Below are positions 37,661 to 46,403 of a DNA stretch of 64,000 nucleotides, piece by piece. A program made the position numbers and the translations under genes. Source of the stretch: Akkermansia muciniphila (GTDB lineage Bacteria; Verrucomicrobiota; Verrucomicrobiia; Verrucomicrobiales; Akkermansiaceae); NCBI RefSeq assembly GCF_900184965.1, contig NZ_FXYA01000214.1, positions 1-64,000 of the forward strand, read 5' to 3'. Positions within the stretch are counted from its first letter, which is position 1; every line of letters begins with the position of its first letter. The notes under the pieces are model-generated. The model did not search any database and was not told where the DNA came from. It saw only the letters and a program-made list of their open reading frames with translations.

Positions 37661-37891
37661 ATGAAGATGAACATAATTCCTGTTTTTGCCGCGGCGGCCT
37701 CAATCGTTCTGGCCGCAGGCTGCCACCACCGCCACCACGAGCATGATTATTACCGTTCCGGGCCGCCGCGCCATGATCATCATGATCGTGACGGATGGAA
37801 TCACGGGCGGACAAGGCCGGTTCCCAAGCCGCGCCCGCATTACATAACCGCCAACCACGCTTCCTATCCCCGCCTGTACCAGCTTCTGTAG
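37661..37891 (+). CDS. small His-rich lipoprotein
   Basis: 76 residues. MKMNIIPVFAAAASIVLAAGC is a lipoprotein signal with lipobox LAAGC. The mature part carries 11 His among about 55 residues (HHRHHEHDYY, HDHHDRDGWNH), then a basic Pro-rich end. Such His clusters usually bind Zn2+, Ni2+ or Cu2+; a metal-buffering surface lipoprotein is a reasonable inference. No family recognised. It sits 53 bases after DUF486 and ahead of tyrS, with no link evident. Confidence 0.6.
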   Translation: MKMNIIPVFAAAASIVLAAGCHHRHHEHDYYRSGPPRHDHHDRDGWNHGRTRPVPKPRPHYITANHASYPRLYQLL

Positions 37892-38155
37892 AGTTTGCGG
37901 GGAGCTTTCGCAGCAGGAAGGAGACCGGGTATCATTCTTGTGATATGGAACAGGCGGGAGGGCCGCGCGGGGAAAAATCCTTCACCGGGGTGTCGTTTAT
38001 TCCGCTCTCCGGGGTGGAATCCGCTCCTGTTCTTCCGTTCCTTTTTCCTCCTGTCGGGACCGGTGGCGGGAACTCCCTGATCGCGTTCGATGAGCCGTGC
38101 ACAGGATATAGGCTTGAAAAGGCGCGGCGCCCCCGGCACTCTATGCGCCAGATCA

Positions 38156-39337
38156 ATGACTATAGATGAGCAATTAGACATATTGATGGGCGGTACCGCC
38201 GTCGTGATCAGCCGCGAAGAGCTGAAGGAGCGCCTCAAGCTGGGCCGCCCCCTGCGCGTGAAGCTGGGCGTGGACCCTACTGCTCCGGACATCCATTTGG
38301 GCCATACCGTGGCTATTGAGAAATTGCGCCAGTTCCAGGAACTTGGCCACCAGGCTGTTTTGCTCATCGGGGATTTCACCGCCACGATCGGCGACCCCTC
38401 CGGACGTTCCGTGACCCGCCCCCCCCTTTCCCGTGAACAGGTGCTGGAGAATGCGGAGACATATACCAAGCAGGCGTTCAAGATTCTGGACCGTGACAAA
38501 ACGGAGATCGTGTACAATGGGGACTGGTTCCGCAAGATGACGTATGAGGAAGTGCTGAGGCTTAATTCCCGCGTGACCATGCAGCAGATGCTGGCCCGGG
38601 AGGATTTCAAGGCCCGTGTGGAGAGCGGCAGGGAGGTACGTCTGCATGAGATGCAGTATCCGATTATGCAGGGCTGGGATTCCGTGGAAATCCGCGCGGA
38701 TGTGGAATTGGGCGGGACGGACCAGCTTTTCAACATTCTGGTGGGCCGCGACCTTCAGAAGGAGGAAGGCATGCTGCCGCAGATCGCCATGACGATGCCT
38801 CTTCTGGAAGGTCTGGACGGCGTGCGGAAGATGTCCAAGTCCTACGGGAATTACGTGGGCGTGGATGAGGCGCCGGAGATGATGTTCGGCAAGATGATGA
38901 GCGCCAGTGACGAACTGATGGACCGCTATTATCTGGTGCTGCTTGGCGAGAAGCGGGACATGGGATTGCATCCGATGGAAGCCAAAAAGCTCCTGGCCTG
39001 GAAAATCACGGCCCGCTATCATGATTCCGCCGCTGCGGATGCCGCGCGTTCTGACTGGGAAACCCGTTTTTCCAAGAGGGATCTGGCCGCCGCGGATTTG
39101 CCGGAAGTGGAGATTGCCGTCCTGCCTGCCGGCATGAATGCCCTGGCTCTGGTCTCCTTCCTGTTTGAAAACGTTTTCCAGGTGAAAAAATCCAATGGTG
39201 TTCTCCGCAAGGAGCATTTCGCGCCCGGCGCCATCCAGTTGAATGATGTGAAAATGACAGATCCCTCCGCCGTTTTGGAACTGGCTCCGGGCAGCGTCCT
39301 GCGCCTGAGCAAGAAGCATGCTGTGCGTTTCAAATAG
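38156..39337 (+). CDS. tyrS: tyrosyl-tRNA synthetase
   Basis: 393 residues from ATG 38156 (MTIDEQLDILMGG). The frame runs 22 codons further upstream without conservation. Class I synthetase with HLGH at 47-50 and KMSKS at about 225-229, the TyrRS substrate pocket region IVYNGDWFRKM and a C-terminal S4-like RNA-binding domain (about 330-390). It belongs to the shorter TyrS2/TyrZ-like type. Attaches tyrosine to tRNA-Tyr. No T-box was seen upstream. Confidence 0.95.
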   Translation: MTIDEQLDILMGGTAVVISREELKERLKLGRPLRVKLGVDPTAPDIHLGHTVAIEKLRQFQELGHQAVLLIGDFTATIGDPSGRSVTRPPLSREQVLENAETYTKQAFKILDRDKTEIVYNGDWFRKMTYEEVLRLNSRVTMQQMLAREDFKARVESGREVRLHEMQYPIMQGWDSVEIRADVELGGTDQLFNILVGRDLQKEEGMLPQIAMTMPLLEGLDGVRKMSKSYGNYVGVDEAPEMMFGKMMSASDELMDRYYLVLLGEKRDMGLHPMEAKKLLAWKITARYHDSAAADAARSDWETRFSKRDLAAADLPEVEIAVLPAGMNALALVSFLFENVFQVKKSNGVLRKEHFAPGAIQLNDVKMTDPSAVLELAPGSVLRLSKKHAVRFK

Positions 39338-39373
39338 AACGCCGGAGGCGGCATTTACCTTTTTCCCTTTTCC

Positions 39374-40354
39374 ATGCCGGGATTCCTTGCCAAATTGGAT
39401 CGCTTCACTATCGGCCTCATCGTCAGTGTGGGCGCGGGGATTCTGGTTCCCTGTTCCGGAGTATGGGATACAGTGTTCAGCCGCCTGAGCGATGCAGCCA
39501 TCATTCTGCTTTTTTTCCTGTACGGGGCCAAGCTTTCCCGCCGTTCCGTATGGGAAGGGTTGATGCACTGGCACCTTCAGGGGCTGGTGGCTGCGAGCAC
39601 CTTTGTCATTTTCCCCCTGCTGGGCATGGTCAGCATGCCCTTGTGGAGTCGTGTGCTGGGGCCGGATTTGTGCATGGGCATGCTGTACGTGTGCATGCTG
39701 CCTTCCACCGTGCAGTCCAGCATAGCGTTCACTTCCATGGCGGGCGGCAATGTGGCCGCGGCCATTTGCTCCGCCTCCGTTTCCAGCCTGCTGGGGGTGT
39801 TCCTCACCCCCTTGCTGGTGGGGCTGGTGTGGTCCCGCGGAGGGGAAAGAGGCGTGGATTTTTCCACTTTCCTGAACATCTGCTATATTATTCTGGTGCC
39901 TTTTGTGGCCGGCCAGTTCGCCCAGCGCTGGATCGGCAAATGGGTGGTCGCGCACCGGAACCTTACTTCCTGGACAGACCACAGCACCATCTGGCTGGTT
40001 ATTTACACGGCGTTCAGCCATGCGATGATTAACGGCGTATGGAAAAATCTGCCCTGGCTTTCCCTGGTGGAGGTCCTGGCTTTTTGCGGCCTCCTTCTGG
40101 CCGCGGCCCTGTGGCTGACGGCTTTCCTTTCCCGCAGGCTTCATTTTTCCCGCGAGGATCGCATTGCGATTATTTTCTGCGGCTCCAAAAAGAGCCTGGC
40201 TACCGGCATTCCGATGATGAACGTGATTTTTGCCGGAGCCCCCATCGGACTGCTGGTGATTCCCATCATGGTGTTCCACCAGCTCCAGTTAATGGTCTGC
40301 TCCTTCTTGGCCCGGAAGTGGGCGAAGGATGTGGGAAAAGGGGAACAACTTTAA
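39374..40354 (+). CDS. bile acid:sodium symporter-like transporter (SBF/CPA family)
   Basis: 326 residues with about nine to ten helices. The YfeH/SBF-like family is recognised by DRFTIGLIVSVGAGILVP at the start, LLFFLYGAKLSRRSVWEGL and the conserved LPSTVQSSIAFTSMAGGNVAAAICSASVSS stretch. These are Na+-coupled carriers of organic anions; substrate unknown. It starts 36 bases after tyrS and ends 25 bases before a convergent gene. Confidence 0.85.
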   Translation: MPGFLAKLDRFTIGLIVSVGAGILVPCSGVWDTVFSRLSDAAIILLFFLYGAKLSRRSVWEGLMHWHLQGLVAASTFVIFPLLGMVSMPLWSRVLGPDLCMGMLYVCMLPSTVQSSIAFTSMAGGNVAAAICSASVSSLLGVFLTPLLVGLVWSRGGERGVDFSTFLNICYIILVPFVAGQFAQRWIGKWVVAHRNLTSWTDHSTIWLVIYTAFSHAMINGVWKNLPWLSLVEVLAFCGLLLAAALWLTAFLSRRLHFSREDRIAIIFCGSKKSLATGIPMMNVIFAGAPIGLLVIPIMVFHQLQLMVCSFLARKWAKDVGKGEQL

Positions 40355-40378
40355 GAGGGCCTTTGTCTGCCCGCCTTC

Positions 40379-40735
40379 TCAATGTCCGGTCAGGCGCAGG
40401 ACGCCGTCGTATTGCATGTCCCGGCCCGGAACAATGATGTGGCTGCCGCAGGAAGGAATTTTTGCGGTAACGGGTTTATTGCGGAACTGGGTCAAAAACC
40501 GCTGGAAGGATTCCATATCTTCCGGGATGATTGTTACTTCCGTATAGGCGGGGTTGGAAGGCGCATGCGTGATTTCCACCCGGAAGGAGCCTGCGATGTT
40601 GCCGTCCGGCGCATAGAATTCCAGTGATTCTTCCGTAGAGGCGGGATGCATGAAGAACAGGAAAAACATGATGCCCAGGGCCGCCAGGGTGACGACAGTC
40701 AACGGAATATTTTTTCTGAGGGGACTGATATGCAT
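40379..40735 (-). CDS. small membrane-anchored protein of unknown function
   Basis: 118 residues with one N-terminal helix (about 10-30, IPLTVVTLAALGIMFFLFFM) and a soluble outer domain (about 35-118) rich in beta-type residues, with a single Cys (IPSCGSHII) near residue 95. No family recognised. Stands alone between a convergent SBF transporter and a divergent SHD1-domain gene. Confidence 0.6.
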   Translation of the reverse strand: MHISPLRKNIPLTVVTLAALGIMFFLFFMHPASTEESLEFYAPDGNIAGSFRVEITHAPSNPAYTEVTIIPEDMESFQRFLTQFRNKPVTAKIPSCGSHIIVPGRDMQYDGVLRLTGH

Positions 40736-40922
40736 GCTTTCTTTTCCTTCCTTCCCTAAGATTATGGGTTTTGCCGGAGCGTGTCAACCCCTCCGGGGGA
40801 CAGGCTGCGGAGGATTCCTTTCCCATATTCTTTTCAAGGAACAGGTTCCGGAAGAGAGGGGGATGGAAAAAGGGTTGCGTCTGCGGGACAATGTGATAGC
40901 TTGTGCGGGCAAAGGGAACCCT

Positions 40923-42137
40923 ATGACCGTACCTGTAAAGATACTGTCCGTATTGGCGGGGCTGAGCCTGGCTGGAAGCGCCCGGGCGCGTATTTGGACG
41001 AATGACCGGGGCGCTACCGTCGTAGCCGTGCTGGTGGCCGTCCGTGATGCGGAGGTGGATTTGAAGCTTCAGGACGGGCGCGTGGTGGTTGTTCCCCGGA
41101 ATATTTTTTCCGGAGCCGATCAGGAATATATTCTGGAATGGGCAAAGTCTGACGGGACGCTTCCGGATACGGATGCAGGGGCGGAGAACCCTCCTGCGCA
41201 GGGAGATTCCGGCAGCCGATACGTTCCTCTGGAGCCGAATTGGGATGTTCCCTGGCCGGAGAGGGTGGCCGTTCCCGGTTTCCTGCTGGTGAAAACCGTA
41301 CAGGAGACGGAGGAATTGAGCGTGTATGAAACGGATCATTTCATTATAGAGTCTCCCGGAAAGCTGCCGGAAGCGGAGCGTATGGCCCTGGCCCGGCGCT
41401 TTGAAACCGTTCTGTCTGCCCTGGCGTCTGTTCCGTTGAATCTGGCGGTGGCCCGCCGGCCTTCCCGCAAGTATCTGGTGAGGGTATGTTTCCGGGAAGA
41501 GGATTTCAACGGGGCGCCGGGCTTGCGGAACGGGCATCTCAAGTTTTCCCCTACCAGTTTTACGGCCCTGTTGTTGCGCGATAAAAAGGGAAGGCTGCTG
41601 AAACCGGATGAACTGGATCCGCGCTTTGCCGTCACGCACTGGGCGGCGCAGTCCATGGATTGGGACCACTGGCTGGTGGACGGCTTTTCCGCGTACATGG
41701 CTTTTCTTCCCATGGAGAAGGAAGCGCTGGTACTCCGGAAGATTCCGGAAAGGCTGGCCACGAGGGTTCCGCGCGCCGTCCGCACGGGCAGAGAGGCTTT
41801 GCCGGCCCTGGCGGACATGCTGGACAGGGATGCCGCGCATTCCGCCGCGGAGCATGGCGTTCCCACCAGGGAAGGAAAGCTTCAGTATTGGGCCGATTTG
41901 TTATGGATGGTTTACTGGAGCCATCTGGAAGGGAACGGAAAGGCGGAGCGCCTCAGAAGCTATTTGAAGGTCCGTGATGCGGAGGGCGGCGGGAAGGCGC
42001 GTGCTGTTTTGCTGGATGGCAAAACTCCGGAAGAGGTACAGGGGGAAATGGCGGCCGCCTGGAAAAAAATGGGATTGAGGCTGAGATTTTCTCAGCCGGC
42101 TTCTGCTGCCGCGGACGGGAAGTCCGCGGAAAAATGA
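40923..42137 (+). CDS. SHD1-domain protein with a degenerate gluzincin-like domain
   Basis: 404 residues from ATG 40923. Signal peptide (TVPVKILSVLAGLSLAGSARA) then an SHD1 (SLA1-homology) domain, RIWTNDRGATVVAVLVAV ... GRVVVVPRNIFSGADQEYI, common in planctomycete and verrucomicrobial secreted proteins. The C-terminal half has the layout of a peptidase-MA/gluzincin domain, but the zinc site is broken: where HExxH is expected it reads H239-W-A-A-Q243, and the following WLNEGLAEY-type motif is WLVDGFSAY with Asp253. It is likely a non-catalytic relative. The frame reads on upstream without a good start. Confidence 0.65.
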   Translation: MTVPVKILSVLAGLSLAGSARARIWTNDRGATVVAVLVAVRDAEVDLKLQDGRVVVVPRNIFSGADQEYILEWAKSDGTLPDTDAGAENPPAQGDSGSRYVPLEPNWDVPWPERVAVPGFLLVKTVQETEELSVYETDHFIIESPGKLPEAERMALARRFETVLSALASVPLNLAVARRPSRKYLVRVCFREEDFNGAPGLRNGHLKFSPTSFTALLLRDKKGRLLKPDELDPRFAVTHWAAQSMDWDHWLVDGFSAYMAFLPMEKEALVLRKIPERLATRVPRAVRTGREALPALADMLDRDAAHSAAEHGVPTREGKLQYWADLLWMVYWSHLEGNGKAERLRSYLKVRDAEGGGKARAVLLDGKTPEEVQGEMAAAWKKMGLRLRFSQPASAAADGKSAEK

Positions 42138-42187
42138 CGGGAAAGGAAGGGAAAAAAACTGCCGGGCAGATGCGGGAAACCTGCGGT

Positions 42188-44386
42188 TCAAATGGTGCCG
42201 TTGAGTTTTCTCCCTATCCAGAACAGGGTAAGCAGAAGGAGAAGGGTGAAGAGCGTATACGGGCTGCACCAGAGCAGGATGCGCGTTTCCATGGGCGGCG
42301 GCACCGGGAGATCCCTGATTTCCTTAATGAGCCGCTGTATTTCCTCAGCTTTCACCATGCGCCCGCGTGTGATGGAGGCCATTTCCTCCATGAGCGCGGT
42401 ATTGACGGGGCTGCCGATTTTTTCCAGCGTTTCACTCATGGTGATGACGGAAAGCGTAACGGATTTATCCGGTTCCGCAGAAGATGAAGCGGTGAGTTTC
42501 CAGGTGCCGGGGCGGTTGATTTTGACGGAGGCGGTAAAGGAGCCCCATGTATGGTCCATCGTGTCCATTTGCACGCGGCTGGAGCTCCCTTCCGGAGCCG
42601 TAATGTCCAGGAAAACCTCTCCATTCTGGAGGGGGGCCCCCAGTTTGTCGGAAACCATGGCGGTGACGGTCAGCGTGTCTCCCGGCCGGGGGCGTTCCGG
42701 GGTGGGAATCAGACGTATTCTTTCCCCGGCGGCCATGTTGCGCTGGTAACTCATCCAGCGGGCTACCTGGCTCCAGAAACGGTAATGGTACTTGTCCTCC
42801 ACCCCGCGCCGCCATCGCCAGGCGGAATCCGTGCCCATGAAGAGGACTTTCCCGTGGCCGTAAGACTGGGTGACAATAAGGGGAATGCGGCCATAGGCAT
42901 TCTTATCCGCCGCATGCACGGCCAGGACAGTGCTTCCCGCTTTGGGCCGTTCCACGGGGGCGTACCAGTTGAAACCCGGCAGGTTGCGCCATACTTCTTC
43001 GTTTTCATCCTCCGTATCCGCCAGCATGGTGAGCAGGGAGCCGCGGCCTTCCGGCGTCAGGATGAGAGGGGAGGGTGAGGGCTGGGTTGTCCCCTCCGGT
43101 TTGGCGTTGAGGAATGTAACGGGTATCAGGTCTCCCAGCTCGGATTTCAGGAGTTCCATTTGCCTGCCCTGATAGCCGGGAAGGAAGACGATGCCGCAGG
43201 CCTGGTTTTTTACCATGCCTTTGAGCAGGGAGGCCTGTTCTGCCGTCAAACCTTTGGAGCCCAGCCCCACATCGCCGATGAAGATGACGTCATACCGGGC
43301 CAGGTCTTCCATCTTATCCGGGAATTTGACCAGGTACCCGGGGCCTTCCCCCATTTCTTCCAGTCCCGGATGAAAGAGCAGGGTATGCACGTCCACGCCG
43401 GGATCCCGGTACAGGGCGTTCCGGATGAAGCGGTATTCCCAGCGCGGCAGGGTGTCGATGACCAGCGCTTTGATGGATTCCCTCCTGCCGGAGATGCTGA
43501 AGGAGGAGGCGTTATTATTGTGCATCCGTTCCTGGGGCTGGACGGGGAGTTTGAGTTCCAGCGTTTCCGCCCCTTCTTTTTCTATTTTCCACAGAACGGC
43601 GTCGGACACCTCCCCCTGGGCCGGAATAGTGACCGTACGGGTGACGGTTTTTCCTGTATCCCTGGAAGTCATGGCAAGCGTGGCGCGCGTTTCCTTGCCC
43701 AGCGTGCTTTTAATGGTGAAGGGTATTTGCACTGTTTCCCCGATGATGCCGTAGGTGGGGGCTTTCACGTCCTGGAGGGCCAGGTCCGGCAGGGGGGATG
43801 GGCTGCCTGCGGGAATGATGAACAGGGGGACGCCCCTGGTGCGCATGCGCTGGGCCTGCGTCAGCACGGAGGATGAGGCGTTGTGGCTGCCGTCCGTGAA
43901 CATGATGACCGCCCGGAGATTGTCGGAGGATTGCATGGCGTCCTCCAGCGGTTTGGCCAGGTCTGTACCGGCCATGGCGTAATCCGGGGAGTCCGGAGAG
44001 GGAGATACGCTGAAGGTAGCGTATTCCACTACATGCGTGTCGTTAAGGGATTCCGTACTGTTGCCCTTGAGCAGTTCCTGCACGTAGGCCGTGCGTGTGA
44101 CGACATGCTGGGGGGATATTTCCACATCCTGCGTTTCCATGGAGCCGGAGCGGTCCTCCAGAATGGAAACCTTGGGTTTTTCCTGCGGGGCGGAGGTGAT
44201 GACCCATTCCGGCTGGAAGAGCAGGAAGCAGATGAAGCCAAGGATTGCCAGGCGAAGGATTTCCAGTTTGAATGTCAGCGGCCGGCGGTTGCGTTTGCAG
44301 GCGATATGGCTTATCCAGATGCCGGCCGCCATAACCAGGACGGTCAGGATGACGCTTGATGCGGTAGGGTGGAGGCTCAGGTTCAT
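42188..44386 (-). CDS. membrane-anchored VWA protein with a glutamine-amidotransferase-like domain
   Basis: 732 residues from ATG 44386. Two N-terminal helices (SVILTVLVMAAGIWISHIACK and the next LAILGFICFLLF), then a VWA domain with MIDAS motif EDRSGSMET and FTDGSHNASS, then a GATase1-like domain (about 320-560: IDTLPRWEYRFIRNALYRD, YDVIFIGDVGLGSKGL, GIVFLPGYQG), a beta domain, and a C-terminal helix (about 709-727) ending GRKLNGTI. This is the usual layout of the VWA/BatA-type partner often paired with a BatA gene. The ATG overlaps the upstream stop as ATGA, so it is coupled to the BatA gene. Function of the pair is unknown (aerotolerance or MoxR-linked complexes in other bacteria). Confidence 0.8.
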   Translation of the reverse strand: MNLSLHPTASSVILTVLVMAAGIWISHIACKRNRRPLTFKLEILRLAILGFICFLLFQPEWVITSAPQEKPKVSILEDRSGSMETQDVEISPQHVVTRTAYVQELLKGNSTESLNDTHVVEYATFSVSPSPDSPDYAMAGTDLAKPLEDAMQSSDNLRAVIMFTDGSHNASSSVLTQAQRMRTRGVPLFIIPAGSPSPLPDLALQDVKAPTYGIIGETVQIPFTIKSTLGKETRATLAMTSRDTGKTVTRTVTIPAQGEVSDAVLWKIEKEGAETLELKLPVQPQERMHNNNASSFSISGRRESIKALVIDTLPRWEYRFIRNALYRDPGVDVHTLLFHPGLEEMGEGPGYLVKFPDKMEDLARYDVIFIGDVGLGSKGLTAEQASLLKGMVKNQACGIVFLPGYQGRQMELLKSELGDLIPVTFLNAKPEGTTQPSPSPLILTPEGRGSLLTMLADTEDENEEVWRNLPGFNWYAPVERPKAGSTVLAVHAADKNAYGRIPLIVTQSYGHGKVLFMGTDSAWRWRRGVEDKYHYRFWSQVARWMSYQRNMAAGERIRLIPTPERPRPGDTLTVTAMVSDKLGAPLQNGEVFLDITAPEGSSSRVQMDTMDHTWGSFTASVKINRPGTWKLTASSSAEPDKSVTLSVITMSETLEKIGSPVNTALMEEMASITRGRMVKAEEIQRLIKEIRDLPVPPPMETRILLWCSPYTLFTLLLLLTLFWIGRKLNGTI

Positions 44387-46365
44387 GGGCGGGTGGTGGG
44401 GGAGGGGCGTTTGGACGTCTGCCCGGGCAGGCACAGGAGGGCTTCCAGCAGCAGGCAGGCGAGGGAGAAGAACAGGAAGAGCTTCCATGCTTCCTGCACC
44501 AGGGAGGGGGCTCCCGCCGCACTCTGCATGGAATTGATGGAAGCTTCCGGCAGAAGGAGGCGGAGTTTTTCATCCGTAATCTGGTCAGGCATGTCTTCCG
44601 TCCAGGGGCGGTTCACGGCGTAGGTCTGCGCTCCCAGGCGGTACACGCCCGCCGTATCGGCCGGAGAGCCGGAGGGGCGGCTCCCCTGGGCATTATCCAG
44701 GCGCACGGGGGTGTCTGTGGCGGATTGCGGCAGGGAGGCGTCATTCACCCGGAGGGAAATGGAGGTGGAAAAGCGTTCCGCCCCCCGGTCCGCCATACGC
44801 TGGAGCAGGGGGAGCAGCAGGTGGCCGTCCGCCAGGTTGGACCAGGAATATCTGGGCAGCGTCCCCAGGAACAGGGCGGAACCTGTCCCGGCCCTGACCT
44901 GGGCCAGGGCGCAGGAGCCGTCATCCCAGGAGGCCAGGGAACGGTATTTGCCCAGCAGGGGCTTCCTGCGCACGGCGCGGAGCCGGTTGGCGGGGATGGG
45001 CGTTTGATCGGAACCGTCGCGGAGGAATCCCCTTTGCCGGTCCCACGTTTCCAGACGGTAGTATTGTTCGGGCGCAGCCGTCTCCGTGGCGCCCCAGGAA
45101 ACGCCCAGGAAGGAATGCCGTGTTCCGTGTTCCGTGTCGTCAGGCAGGAAGAGGACTATTCCTCCTTCTTCAATGAAGGTCTGGAGTTTTTTCTCCATTT
45201 CCGCGCGCGGAGGCGGCCCATGCCAGACGACCATGGACTGGGTGGCCAGATGAGACTGAGCCTCCCGCGTATTGCCGGGCATCGTGGCTTTCCTGTTGGT
45301 AAGGCCGGGAGGGGCGGACATCAGGGAAAGGGTTTTCCCCACTTCTCCCGAAGGGCCGAAAATCAGGATGTTGGCGAGAGGCCTGGGGGCGAAGGTGAAG
45401 AAGGAAATGTCATCCCTGGTGAAGTCGTCATGAGGCAGCGCAACGAAGCCGAAGCCGGATTCCTTGCCCTGCGGCAGGGGAATCTCTTTCCGGATGGAGG
45501 CGCTTTCCCCTGCCAGTTGCAGCGTGGAGGAGGCGGATGAGTTGTCCACGGAGAGTTGCACCGGCACATTCTCCGGCTGGTTGGGGTTGAACCCCTGGCG
45601 CAGCACTTCCAGGTCCAGCACCAGTTTTCCGTTGTTCACCTGAGCCTGACGGACTCTGATGCCGCGGTTGCTTGCCGGCCTGTCGCGGAGGGCCATGATG
45701 CGGACGGAGGGGGGCAGAGGCAGAGCGGCCAGCCTCTGGCGCACACCGGGCCAGAGTGGGGAGTCCGGCTTCCAGGAAGAGGCCTGCATGTCCGAGGCAA
45801 TCCAGATTTCCGTCTTTCCGGAGCCGGATTCTTCCAGGTACGGGATGGCTTTTTGCAGAAGTGCCGGAATATCTGCGCCGCCATCCGTCGTCTTGCTTAC
45901 AGTCAGGTCCGTCAGGGCTTCCGGAGCGGGAATCTGGGTAACGGTTCCGGTGGCGGAATCAAGCAGGGAAAGGCGGCAGTGGCCGAGCTGCGCGAAAGTG
46001 GATTCCACCAGAGGGGGGATGGCATCCCGCAGGGAGCTGGTTTTGTCCGGACGGGCATCCATGGAGGCGGAACGATCCAGAACCAGCAGGACTTCGTTCA
46101 AGCCGGAGCTCCCCCAGCCGAAGAAGCTTCCAAGCAGGGGCCGCGCAAAAGCCGTTACCAGTGCAGCTGCGGCCATCACGCGCAGCGCCAGAATCAGGTA
46201 GTGCAGCAGTTTTTTCGTTCCGCGTGTTTCCCTGGCCGCCCGAAGCAGAAATTCCATGGCCGCCCAGGGGATAGAACGATGCCGCCACCGGTTGACCAGG
46301 TGGATGATGATGGGAATGGAGGCTGCAAAGAGAGCCCACAGCAGCCAGGGAGAGTTGAAGGACAT
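44383..46365 (-). CDS. BatA N-terminal plus VWA domain membrane protein
   Basis: 660 residues. The BatA/aerotolerance-regulator N-terminal domain (about 1-85: SPWLLWALFAASIPIIIHLVNRWRHR, then a second helix LHYLILALRVMAAAALVTAFARP) is followed by a VWA domain with VLLVLDRSASMDAR and further beta domains, then a C-terminal helix (FFSLACLLLEALLCLPG). It should be an inner-membrane protein with the VWA part outside the helices. Start 38 bases after the M28 gene. No MoxR ATPase gene is nearby, unlike classical bat operons. Confidence 0.82.
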   Translation of the reverse strand: MSFNSPWLLWALFAASIPIIIHLVNRWRHRSIPWAAMEFLLRAARETRGTKKLLHYLILALRVMAAAALVTAFARPLLGSFFGWGSSGLNEVLLVLDRSASMDARPDKTSSLRDAIPPLVESTFAQLGHCRLSLLDSATGTVTQIPAPEALTDLTVSKTTDGGADIPALLQKAIPYLEESGSGKTEIWIASDMQASSWKPDSPLWPGVRQRLAALPLPPSVRIMALRDRPASNRGIRVRQAQVNNGKLVLDLEVLRQGFNPNQPENVPVQLSVDNSSASSTLQLAGESASIRKEIPLPQGKESGFGFVALPHDDFTRDDISFFTFAPRPLANILIFGPSGEVGKTLSLMSAPPGLTNRKATMPGNTREAQSHLATQSMVVWHGPPPRAEMEKKLQTFIEEGGIVLFLPDDTEHGTRHSFLGVSWGATETAAPEQYYRLETWDRQRGFLRDGSDQTPIPANRLRAVRRKPLLGKYRSLASWDDGSCALAQVRAGTGSALFLGTLPRYSWSNLADGHLLLPLLQRMADRGAERFSTSISLRVNDASLPQSATDTPVRLDNAQGSRPSGSPADTAGVYRLGAQTYAVNRPWTEDMPDQITDEKLRLLLPEASINSMQSAAGAPSLVQEAWKLFLFFSLACLLLEALLCLPGQTSKRPSPTTRP

Positions 46366-46403
46366 GGCGGGATAGGGATAATTGGAGGGTCAGAGCTGTC
46401 TGG

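Noticed and set aside
38174-40279. 701-codon minus-strand frame opposite tyrS and the SBF-type gene
   Set aside because: Antisense shadow with His/Gln-rich composition typical of reversed coding sequence.
40476-41855. 459-codon minus-strand frame
   Set aside because: Covers the SHD1 gene in antisense and runs through the start of another minus-strand gene; Arg/Pro-rich shadow.
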